A DNA stretch of 9,787 nucleotides from positions 1-9,787 of the forward strand of contig JBKJTP010000156.1 in NCBI GenBank assembly GCA_046590195.1, written 5' to 3'. The notes under the pieces were generated by a model, which searched no databases, had not been told where the DNA came from, and saw nothing but the letters and a program-made list of their open reading frames with translations. The stretch is from JBKJTP01 sp046590195 (GTDB lineage: Bacteria > Bacteroidota > Ignavibacteria > Palsa-1295). Shown in pieces: positions 1 to 7,904 of this stretch. The translations under genes and the position numbers were made by a program. Position 1 is the first letter of the stretch. Each line of letters begins with the position of its first letter.

Positions 1-1390
1 CATTAGACGATAGCTCTACGCGTCGATTCTCTTCGCGTCCCTCATGCACTGCATCGGTCGACGGGATCGAAGGCGCATTTGACGTGCGAAGCTGAATGCG
101 TGCGTCGCCGATCTTCCAAACTGTCGTCAAGTAATCCTTGATCGCGAGAGCACGGAGCATCGCCAGCTCCTTCTGCTCCTCTTTCTCAAGCTCCTTGCCA
201 TCTGTCGTGCCGTTGATCACAAGCTCCGATCGCGGACGAGCCTGCATGCGGCTGCCAACGATATTTAGCACATTGTAATAGGCCTCTAGCGAGCGGCGGC
301 CTTCGCGGTCATCCATCTTCGGAAGTGTCTTCTCCGTAAATCCGGAAAGCTCACTTGGGTTCAGCTGCACATATCGCTCGGGCATGATAGCGCTCGCGCT
401 ATCGAAGAACAGGTACGGCAATACTGGGAAGGTCTCGGTGACGATGGTCTCGACGATGTGTACTTCTTCCGAGGTTGCACGCGTCACGACAACCTGCGGC
501 GCAGGCTTCGGCGTTACGATCGCAAGCGGCTCTCGCTTTGGCGGAGGAATGGCTCTCGGCGGCGGAGCGTCGCCTGGCAATCGGTAGCGAAATGCGATAC
601 CAAGTTCGAGTGCAGACACCTTCCAACTTTTGCTGGAGACTGCATCTCCGAGCGGCAATGTGTAGCGCACTTCAGGCGCAGCAGAAAGCACTTCGCTGAG
701 CGGCACGGGATAACCGATGCCACCTTTAAGTCCAAGAGGTGAATTAAGATCGTTGATAATGCCAGCGCCAACCGTGCGATCGACAGTATTCGACTCTGGA
801 TAGAGCACGCCATTCGGCGAGAGGATGCGCTCGGTCTGCGTGTAGCGCGTGGCATCGCCAACAGGCATGCTGATGCTGAGGCCAACATTAATGTAGACCG
901 GGATGACCGGGTACGGCATCACGCGGAAGCCGAGATCATAAATCATATAGCGCAGGCTCGCATTGTAGCCATGCTGACGGCGCAGCGGCACATATTCCAG
1001 CGTGCTCGGATCCTGCACTGGTAGTTCTGCCGTCACAGCTTCACCGAAATCGCCACCGCGCTCAGCGAGACCTAAGCCGAGATATGCATCAAGTCGAACG
1101 TCGCCTAAAGGAATGCCGTACTGATCTGCATAACGATTGAGAGGAAGCTCGCCAAAGATAGATGCAACGATGCCATTCCCCTGTCCGCTGCTGAACTGAC
1201 CGCACTCGGGACAATCCAGGAAGATGTCGGACGTGGTCTCGTGGTAGTTGCGCGAATATCCTGCGAATGCACCGATGCGGAAGTTGTCTTCGACATAGTC
1301 CGATGTGACCGTTGTATCTTGCGCATGCGCGGAGACGGAGAGCACACTCGTGAGCAACGAAGCTATCAGCGTCTTATAGTATCTTTTCAC
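1..1390 (-). CDS. OmpA-family outer-membrane protein (3' end beyond window)
   Basis: Likely an outer-membrane beta-barrel joined to a periplasmic peptidoglycan-binding OmpA domain. Seen: 463 residues with no stop before the window edge. A signal peptide (K-R near the start, hydrophobic to about residue 19, cut after A-H-A at 23) is followed by a beta-rich barrel region (about 35-270) with a C-P-E-C loop (60-63), a proline-rich linker (272-300) and an OmpA C-terminal domain (about 325-463+). That domain shows FFDS (328-331), NGTTDG (393-398), an LRALAIKDYL helix (412-421) and EGREENRRVEL (450-460). The two residues that bind diaminopimelate in OmpA domains correspond to D397 and R413, both present. 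The GTG start at 1390 is the only reasonable choice: the codon just before it in frame is the TAA of the upstream gene, and GTG gives a complete signal peptide. No Shine-Dalgarno is visible, so translation is probably coupled. Family assignment is firm; specific role unknown. Confidence 0.9.
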   Translation of the reverse strand, partial: MKRYYKTLIASLLTSVLSVSAHAQDTTVTSDYVEDNFRIGAFAGYSRNYHETTSDIFLDCPECGQFSSGQGNGIVASIFGELPLNRYADQYGIPLGDVRLDAYLGLGLAERGGDFGEAVTAELPVQDPSTLEYVPLRRQHGYNASLRYMIYDLGFRVMPYPVIPVYINVGLSISMPVGDATRYTQTERILSPNGVLYPESNTVDRTVGAGIINDLNSPLGLKGGIGYPVPLSEVLSAAPEVRYTLPLGDAVSSKSWKVSALELGIAFRYRLPGDAPPPRAIPPPKREPLAIVTPKPAPQVVVTRATSEEVHIVETIVTETFPVLPYLFFDSASAIMPERYVQLNPSELSGFTEKTLPKMDDREGRRSLEAYYNVLNIVGSRMQARPRSELVINGTTDGKELEKEEQKELAMLRALAIKDYLTTVWKIGDARIQLRTSNAPSIPSTDAVHEGREENRRVELSSN

Positions 1391-1393
1391 TTA
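1388..1393 (-). other. TAA-GTG zero-gap gene junction
   Basis: The stop codon TAA of the large surface protein (1393-1391) is followed at once, in the same reading frame, by the GTG start (1390-1388) of the OmpA-family gene. There is no overlap, spacer or purine-rich ribosome site in the preceding 20 bases. This supports a shared transcript and re-initiation by terminating ribosomes. The same-frame arrangement would also allow a readthrough fusion, for which there is no further evidence. Confidence 0.8.
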
Positions 1394-4300
1394 TCGGACG
1401 ATGACTAGTTGTTTCGATGCTGTAAAGCTTCCTGCCTTGAGGACGTAGAGGTATTTGCCGGCTGGCAGCGTACGAGTATCAACCTCGATCTGGTATCTGC
1501 CACCTTGCATCACATCGCCACGGCGCACAAGCTCCATCTTCCTTCCACCTGTCAGATCGTAGAGATCCATCGTTGCCGGAACATCCTCGAAGAATTCGAA
1601 CTCGATGATCGCGATCTGCGATGCGGGGTTCGGACGCGGCGGCGTCAGTTCATTCGTACCGCCAACGAAGTTCAGTCGATTGATATTGCAATACGGCAAG
1701 ACCTTCATCGTCGCCGTGTCGCCGCTCACAATAGGCTTTAACCACATCAGCGAATCGCTTGTCAGCTTAAGCGGTGTGAGGATCACTGGTGATGTGATCG
1801 AATCAGGCGCAGCGATTACATATCTGATCTCCGCGACCGAACCAAGCTTCACGCTGTCGCAATCTTCGATCGTTAGTGTAATCGTGCCATTCGTTCGTTG
1901 CACATCGACAGTCCCATAGCTCGACGTGACATCAAGATATTGCAGCGCACGTGGATTATATGCAAGCTCGAAGCGAAGATCGATCGGCGACAGCGGCAGA
2001 TCGCGATCGACCGAGATCGGCACCGTGATCGTGTCGTTGATCGTACCGATAACAGAATCAACAGCAACTCCCATCGTATCGAAGGTCAGTGCCATCGGGA
2101 AAGGCGGTGCATAACCGACTGCGGTCAATCGACCGGTGTCAGCGATGATACACGGCTTGCTCGACATGGCGAACATCACTGTATCGAAGACATATTCATC
2201 GCGAGGACAGAAAGTGACCGTCACATAGATCGTGTCTCCTGGCTGCAATGTATCTGGAAGCGGACGCGACGACGCTGTTACAGCGAACCACGGATGCAAG
2301 TTGGCTAGCGAATCGAACACGATCGGTATCTGCCCAGGATTACTAACCGCCACTTGCACATCCTTGCAATCACGAACATTGACAGTATCGAATGCCGCCA
2401 GCTGCTGGATCTCGATCATCGGTTCATCGATGATGACCCACGCGCGATCCACTCCGGCAACGATCTTGAAGTTGACCAGCGAATCTGAATCAAAGTCGAT
2501 CTCGTCAAGTAATATTGGGAAGCTCGTCGGGCCACCCTTCACCACGAACCTGACATAAGCGAATGTGCCTGCAACAACGTCACGAGCGTTCTTGAGCAAT
2601 GCACGTGCACCATCGCCAGTATCAACGATACTCGCAGTGCTAGTGAAAGGTGTTATGATATCGAGCAATTGCAAGGCAAGCGAATCGTACTGCAAGCGGA
2701 AGAGCATATCGATCACCGGTTGCGGGATGTCGCGGGTGATCATGATCGGCAGCACGAGCGTATCACATGTCGTAAGTCTCAGTGTGTCGCGTCCAACAGC
2801 ATTCGTATCGAATGCCATCTGCAGACCGAATGCCGGCGCGAAGCCAGAGCCGCGCACAAGTATCGTTGTATCGATGCCGACACACGGGAAGATCGTATGG
2901 ATCTGCATGCGTGCTTCATAGTCCCTTGGTGCGCGTGGACGGAAATCGACAAGGATCTTGAACGTGTCAAGACGATAGACGACCCATGGCAGTGGCTGTC
3001 CCGTGGCTGCGCGTGCAGTGAAGACGCGCTGATCGGGATCGAACGTGACGTTCGTGATCACAATGCTATCGCCGCTCGGATTCGTAAAAGCATCCGGCAC
3101 ATACACTTTCACCGTGATCGCGCCAAGCGTTGTATCAACACGCGTCGCTGGGAATGTGATGAGCGTGCGATCGGGGATGAAGTTGATCTCGCGGCGTCCG
3201 CTGAGCACGGTCTTGAATTCTTCACGCCAGCCCGGTGAACGCGCAACAATATGCAGCGTGTCATTCGTGACACGGTTGGCTTGTGTGGCCGGGATGTTCG
3301 GGCAGAAGGAAATGATCAACGTATCGGCACCCTGTGGCGGGATCGTGTAAGGAAGCGTTGTGCCGCCGGTCATTTTCGATCGCCATGTATAGATAGAAGG
3401 CACAAGCGCTGTGACGTTCACTCCATCGATCCAGATCGAATCGATCGTCAGGTTCTGCAGATTGCTGGTGTTGTTCAGCGGAATTTCCCGCTCTGCGCAA
3501 TCGCATGGTTTGACCATGCTGTAGTTCACGAAAGTCAGCGGCACTTGCAGCTTCGCCACCTTGCCGGAGCCTGTGATGTCGCCACGATTCGTAATGTCGC
3601 ACGGTGCGTCGATTGTGACGATGAGTTGGCCATTGTAACTCTGCTCCGCCTTTGGCTCGAAGCGCACATGCACCCAAAGCGAATCGCGAGGTTGCAGTGT
3701 AAATGGCACATTTGGCACGATGCTCGTGATCGTGTATCCTGCGGGTGCTGTGATCGAGCTGATGTTCACCGGCACACGGCTGATATTCTCGACGAGTATG
3801 CTATCGCTCTTCGTCCACCCAACCTCGACGACATTATATGTAGTGAGTGGAGTGACATAAACGCGAGGCGCGACGCTCGTACCGCGTATGAGTATCTGAT
3901 ACTTCTCGTTGTTGTCGAGCGTGATATCGATAAAGGCCTGATCTGCACGATCATCCTTCATATCATCCGGGCAGTATCGGACACGATACGTGAATGACGC
4001 GCCATCGCTGAATGACCCTGTGGGTGCGCGATCGAGCAAGGTGAACTTGCCAGTATTGTCGATCAGGTTGTCGCTTACGATCGTGCGAGGTCCGCCAGAG
4101 ATATTCTTTACATTGATCGACAGCTCCGCGCATTGGCATCCGATGACGTTCTCGATGTTGACGTATTCTGGAGTGAATTCCAGCGCTTCAAAATAGCCTT
4201 TACCCTCGATCGGGATGCAGATGGTCTCGTAGCAATCTTCATCAAAGATGCAAAGCGTGTCGTAATACGTGATCGCCTGGCGTGGCCTAAACTGCACTTG

Positions 4301-6313
4301 CAGCGTTTGTTGCGCGTTCGGCCCAATGCGGAAAGACTTCGCACCTGCGAATGAAAATACATCGCCGACTTTAAGATAAGCCGACATATTCCGCTCATCG
4401 AGTCCGTGGTTCGTAACAGATGCGGTCTGGATCGATGACTTTCCGATCGTCACATTGCCGAATCCGATAAGGTTCTGATCGAAGCGAACATCGACCGAGA
4501 TACCGCGCCCCGTGAGTTCAACGATCTTGACGATGGTACATCCACGGTAGCGCCCAGTGATCTTCATCTGGCCGGTGTATGGCCCTGGTGCGATTGGGCG
4601 CGAACGCACGAACGTCGGCTGATACGCACGCTGCGCGATCAGGATGAGCGGAAAGCGCATTCCCGCACCGATGAAGCCTGTTGAAAACTCGATGTTGTCG
4701 ATGAAGACTGTGTCCTTCAGCGTCTTCAGCAGATTGCGATACTGATAGATCTGCGAGTTACTTGTTTGATCCGGGCAGACCGGCTCGAAATTCATCTGCT
4801 CCATTCTTCGCTTACCGTCGGGATAGAGTATCCCTAAAACTTCCTGCGTGTGCCCATAAACCGGTATGATGCCTGCCCCAGCGCAAGCTTCATCGCTGTT
4901 GATGCGGATGGTATCGAACCAGGTCTTGGAGGTATCCTGCGCGTTGAATCGGACAACTAGATCCCAGCACTCGCCTGGAGCCAGGGCACGTGGCAGCGGC
5001 TTTGTGGCATCGGCGGGACTCAGCGTGAAGCGATTGCTATCGAGCGTGGTGCCGAAAATGTTGATCGTCTTGCCCGTTGTGTTACAGATCCGGACGGTCT
5101 TCTCATCGTAGGTCTTCTCGATGCAACCTGCGATCAACGTATCGAACTTGATCTGATTGATCGAATAACTGAGCTCGGTCGAGCGCGTAATATTGATCGG
5201 GATCTGTACCGGCTCACCACAACGATTCGCATTTGCAATGACGAGTCGCGCGGTGATATTGCCGATGAGGATCGCATTGACCGTTACCGTGAACGTCTGA
5301 GGCGCACGAGAGCCAAGCGTCATCGTTGCTGGTGCTGCCGAGAACAATCCGGCATCCGCTCCTGCGAACGACAGATTCACTTTACTGCCGCAGATCGAGG
5401 TATCAGTGATCGTGATCGTGTAACTCTTCGTGCTGATACAGGTTAGCGCATCGGTGATCTGCTGGACGTCGGTCGTGTAGGTTGCAGGCACAACCCTATT
5501 GCTTGCTGAAGGCACAGCACCGCTACGCATACGGCCGAACTGGTCGTTGCCAGTTGCGTCGCAGAGCGCCGTTGCGGTCTCATCCTCGTTAGCTCTATAG
5601 TAGAGCACAAGACCAGTCTCGCGGCCACCAAGCGAAAGATGCTTCTGACAGATCACCTCTTGCTGCGTCAGTGCACGGCTCCATAAACGAACCTCATCGA
5701 TCTGACCTCGGAACGAACGGTAATTCAGCGTGTCATCAAAGAGAGCGTTCGTGCTGCCGATCTGAAGTGGCAGGCTCTTGCTCTCGACCTGCTTCAGGAT
5801 CGTGAGCGGGAATGGACCGTTCGATCGCGCGACCTCAACACCATCAAGATAGATCGTCGCGAAGCTTGTTGCGCCGTCCCATGTCGCTGCAAGATGCACC
5901 CAACCGCGTGTGTAGAGATCTGGTACAGTTGCACGGGCGAGCGTATTATCGCTAGCGCCCTGGAAGGAGTTATCTGCGCTGAGTTCGAAGCTTAACAGAT
6001 TATCCTGCAAATAGACGATCCACTGATCGTTGTTATCGCGGTTCGGGCCCCACAAGCCTGCAACAAATACTTTCTTGCCGCCCTGTTGCACAGGCTTGAG
6101 CCATGCCTCAAAGGTGATGGCATTTCGGATATTGCGAATGAGATAACTGGTATCGACATCGACATACTGCGCGAGCTTTCCGCGCGTCACATCGATCGTC
6201 AGTGCGTTGCCGACGCACTCTTTGTTCTTGTCGCAAGCGGCTTGGGCGAACACATTACTCTGTTGCAGCAATAGCAGCAGCAGGGTAACCAGCAGCAATT
6301 GTAGTCGTTGCAT
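1391..6313 (-). CDS. Giant secreted LamG / ASH-repeat / cohesin-like protein with T9SS sorting domain
   Basis: A 1640-residue modular surface protein, probably an adhesin or matrix/scaffold component; no enzyme motif was seen. Domains in order: Sec signal peptide rich in leucine (1-23, cut after V-F-A); LamG/concanavalin-like domain (about 38-225; ITFEAWLKP 66-74, GWVHLAATWDG 137-147, GQIDEVRLWSRALT 203-216); about eight ASH/choice-of-anchor-D Ig-like repeats (roughly 290-1158), with recurring hydrophobic-x-F-x-P strands and G-x-G ends; a cohesin-like domain (about 1160-1296); another ASH repeat (1300-1400); a second cohesin-like domain (1402-1540); and a type A T9SS sorting domain (about 1558-1640; PNP 1561-1563, DLYDLTGG 1583-1590, LPAGKYLYVLKAG 1616-1628). 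The sorting domain predicts Sec export, then passage through the outer membrane by T9SS, with the domain normally removed and the protein anchored or released. The ATG at 6313 overlaps the DUF1501 stop by one base. Family-level calls rest on motif recognition; domain borders are approximate. Confidence 0.9.
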   Translation of the reverse strand: MQRLQLLLVTLLLLLLQQSNVFAQAACDKNKECVGNALTIDVTRGKLAQYVDVDTSYLIRNIRNAITFEAWLKPVQQGGKKVFVAGLWGPNRDNNDQWIVYLQDNLLSFELSADNSFQGASDNTLARATVPDLYTRGWVHLAATWDGATSFATIYLDGVEVARSNGPFPLTILKQVESKSLPLQIGSTNALFDDTLNYRSFRGQIDEVRLWSRALTQQEVICQKHLSLGGRETGLVLYYRANEDETATALCDATGNDQFGRMRSGAVPSASNRVVPATYTTDVQQITDALTCISTKSYTITITDTSICGSKVNLSFAGADAGLFSAAPATMTLGSRAPQTFTVTVNAILIGNITARLVIANANRCGEPVQIPINITRSTELSYSINQIKFDTLIAGCIEKTYDEKTVRICNTTGKTINIFGTTLDSNRFTLSPADATKPLPRALAPGECWDLVVRFNAQDTSKTWFDTIRINSDEACAGAGIIPVYGHTQEVLGILYPDGKRRMEQMNFEPVCPDQTSNSQIYQYRNLLKTLKDTVFIDNIEFSTGFIGAGMRFPLILIAQRAYQPTFVRSRPIAPGPYTGQMKITGRYRGCTIVKIVELTGRGISVDVRFDQNLIGFGNVTIGKSSIQTASVTNHGLDERNMSAYLKVGDVFSFAGAKSFRIGPNAQQTLQVQFRPRQAITYYDTLCIFDEDCYETICIPIEGKGYFEALEFTPEYVNIENVIGCQCAELSINVKNISGGPRTIVSDNLIDNTGKFTLLDRAPTGSFSDGASFTYRVRYCPDDMKDDRADQAFIDITLDNNEKYQILIRGTSVAPRVYVTPLTTYNVVEVGWTKSDSILVENISRVPVNISSITAPAGYTITSIVPNVPFTLQPRDSLWVHVRFEPKAEQSYNGQLIVTIDAPCDITNRGDITGSGKVAKLQVPLTFVNYSMVKPCDCAEREIPLNNTSNLQNLTIDSIWIDGVNVTALVPSIYTWRSKMTGGTTLPYTIPPQGADTLIISFCPNIPATQANRVTNDTLHIVARSPGWREEFKTVLSGRREINFIPDRTLITFPATRVDTTLGAITVKVYVPDAFTNPSGDSIVITNVTFDPDQRVFTARAATGQPLPWVVYRLDTFKILVDFRPRAPRDYEARMQIHTIFPCVGIDTTILVRGSGFAPAFGLQMAFDTNAVGRDTLRLTTCDTLVLPIMITRDIPQPVIDMLFRLQYDSLALQLLDIITPFTSTASIVDTGDGARALLKNARDVVAGTFAYVRFVVKGGPTSFPILLDEIDFDSDSLVNFKIVAGVDRAWVIIDEPMIEIQQLAAFDTVNVRDCKDVQVAVSNPGQIPIVFDSLANLHPWFAVTASSRPLPDTLQPGDTIYVTVTFCPRDEYVFDTVMFAMSSKPCIIADTGRLTAVGYAPPFPMALTFDTMGVAVDSVIGTINDTITVPISVDRDLPLSPIDLRFELAYNPRALQYLDVTSSYGTVDVQRTNGTITLTIEDCDSVKLGSVAEIRYVIAAPDSITSPVILTPLKLTSDSLMWLKPIVSGDTATMKVLPYCNINRLNFVGGTNELTPPRPNPASQIAIIEFEFFEDVPATMDLYDLTGGRKMELVRRGDVMQGGRYQIEVDTRTLPAGKYLYVLKAGSFTASKQLVIVR

Positions 6314-6315
6314 TA
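6311..6315 (-). other. TAATG stop/start overlap
   Basis: The TAA stop of the DUF1501 gene (6315-6313) shares one base with the ATG start of the large surface protein (6313-6311). This is the classic arrangement for translational coupling. It fixes the start of the large gene, whose leader peptide begins exactly here. Confidence 0.85.
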
Positions 6316-7890
6316 GCGAGCCTGCATGATATGCGTGTGTGTCGTCGAGCCAATGCGCACCGTGCAGATGTACACACCTGTACCATCGACCGCGACCGGG
6401 ATGCGCTGCGCACCGGAGGCTAAGCGCTGGTTCATAACCGTTCGGGTCGAGCGGCCAGCAACATCAGAGACTTGAATGAACACCTCTTCTGACTGCGCGA
6501 GATCGAATGCGATCGTTGACGATCCGATGAACGGGTTCGGATAATTTGTGACTGCGCGTCCGGCAATGCTTGGAATATTCTTTACGCTCGATGCCTGCGC
6601 ACGTAGCACATCGACAGGAATGACGTCATCCTTCACCAGTACTTCACGCGCTTCGGGCAAGGTCATGCCGAACCAGTCGGTCAGCACTTCAGCGTAGATC
6701 GAACGGTAATCGATGTCATAAACAAGATCGCCATTCGAATTGAGATTCACCAGATCGGGTGCATTGCCATAGACACCAGAATTCACTTGCGAACCCCAAA
6801 CGAACTGCACACTTGCTGCACCGTGATCGGTGCCAAGACTGCCGTTTTGTTCTGGACGGCGGCCGAACTCGCTGACGGTCATGCCGACAACGCGGTCCTG
6901 CTGGTCAAGTTGCGTCATGTCGTACTGGAATTGACCGATCGCATCGGATAGTACTCCAAGCAACGCTGGATGTGAGCCTGATCTTGGGTCAAGTTGTTGC
7001 TGCGACACGTGTGTATCGAATCCACCGAGAGAGACAACATAGACCTTCGTATCCAATCCACCGGCGATCAGCGCAGCGACAGATGCCATCTGCTTTGCAA
7101 AGCCATTCGTGGCATAGCTGCCCTTGAGCTTTGTCTTGCCTGCAGCGTATGCGTTCTTTACATTCTCAGCGTATTTGTTGGAGCGGCTCGCGATATCCGA
7201 GATGAATTCGTACTCGATCTTGTAGCGGGTATCGATGCTCTCATCATCGAGTGTATCGAGCTCCGAGCGCACACCCTCCTGCTTTGACGGATCACCAACT
7301 TCAATGCCCATGCGGCCCTTGCTGCTCATGAGTGCAAGTGAGAATCCGCCAAACTGGATCGCAAGCGGATCCTCAGGCAGCGAGCCTGGGAAATCGGGAT
7401 ATTGCTTTTCGAGCATGCGGCCGAGCCAGCCAGTATCAAGACGAATATCGGGATCCGAAGAGTTGATACCGGAGAGCCAAATATCTGTCGAGCGAAAATG
7501 CGAGAGGTTTGGATTGTCGTAGCCCACGCCTTGCACGATAGCAAGCGTACCAACTTCAAGCATCCTCGCAAGCCCGCCCTTATTGCCGGCGTTCAATGAT
7601 GGGTGCAAGTGGATGTTCGCGAGCTTGAAGCAATCCTTCGGATCGACACCGATATCCGGACGCATCCGATGATAGTTATCATCGAGCGCCGGTATCATCG
7701 TGTTGAGTCCATCGTTGCCGCCAAAGAGCTGCACGATGATCAGGATCTTATCGCTCTCTAACCCATTGAGCTGAGCGAGCATCTTCAGCGTCGATGACGC
7801 GCGTACCTGCTGATCGCCAATTACGAACGGGGCTGCAGCAATGCCGGCGGCGACGCCAGCGGCAGACTTAATAAAGGATCTACGCTTCAT
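6313..7890 (-). CDS. DUF1501 protein with Tat leader and T9SS C-terminal sorting domain
   Basis: DUF1501 proteins belong to the alkaline-phosphatase/sulfatase-like fold; their substrate is generally unknown. Seen in 525 residues: an N-terminal K-R-R-S-F-I-K motif (2-8), a small-residue hydrophobic stretch (10-24) and a probable cut near residue 31, fitting a Tat leader. The DUF1501 core (about 47-430) carries VQLFGGNDGLNTMIP (53-67), NPNLSHFRSTDIW (126-138), LGGFDTH (288-294) and SEFGRRPEQNGSLGTDHGAA (340-359). The D/H residues in FDTH and TDHG are probable metal ligands. The C-terminal 80 residues form a T9SS sorting domain (NYPNPF 449-454, then a beta-rich segment ending at 525). The ATG start at 7890 lies 14 bases after the DUF1800 stop, and only a weak AAAGG precedes it, very close to the start. 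DUF1501 next to DUF1800 is a common gene pair in several bacterial phyla, suggesting joint function. Confidence 0.95.
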   Translation of the reverse strand: MKRRSFIKSAAGVAAGIAAAPFVIGDQQVRASSTLKMLAQLNGLESDKILIIVQLFGGNDGLNTMIPALDDNYHRMRPDIGVDPKDCFKLANIHLHPSLNAGNKGGLARMLEVGTLAIVQGVGYDNPNLSHFRSTDIWLSGINSSDPDIRLDTGWLGRMLEKQYPDFPGSLPEDPLAIQFGGFSLALMSSKGRMGIEVGDPSKQEGVRSELDTLDDESIDTRYKIEYEFISDIASRSNKYAENVKNAYAAGKTKLKGSYATNGFAKQMASVAALIAGGLDTKVYVVSLGGFDTHVSQQQLDPRSGSHPALLGVLSDAIGQFQYDMTQLDQQDRVVGMTVSEFGRRPEQNGSLGTDHGAASVQFVWGSQVNSGVYGNAPDLVNLNSNGDLVYDIDYRSIYAEVLTDWFGMTLPEAREVLVKDDVIPVDVLRAQASSVKNIPSIAGRAVTNYPNPFIGSSTIAFDLAQSEEVFIQVSDVAGRSTRTVMNQRLASGAQRIPVAVDGTGVYICTVRIGSTTHTHIMQAR

Positions 7891-7904
7891 GGCCTTTGCG
7901 CTGG

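Noticed and set aside
386..403. Perfect 8-bp inverted repeat GATAGCGC-TC-GCGCTATC
   Set aside because: It lies inside the coding sequence for D-S-A-S-A-I in the OmpA domain, has no T-run, and is explained by codon choice for alternating Ser/Ala; not called as a terminator or regulatory hairpin.
399..1347. Out-of-frame minus-strand and plus-strand frames inside the OmpA-family gene region
   Set aside because: The continuous frame from the GTG at 1390 carries the signal peptide, barrel and OmpA domain motifs; the shorter frames are shadows of it.
2669..3997. Antisense plus-strand frames of 189 and 248 codons opposite the large surface protein
   Set aside because: Composition is unlike a real protein (Arg/His/Asp/Cys rich, no domains), and the opposite strand encodes coherent ASH repeats throughout.
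6259..6300. CAG/CTG-rich short repeats that could slip as a microsatellite
   Set aside because: They simply encode the leucine run of the signal peptide, and the triplet runs are only three to four units and interrupted.
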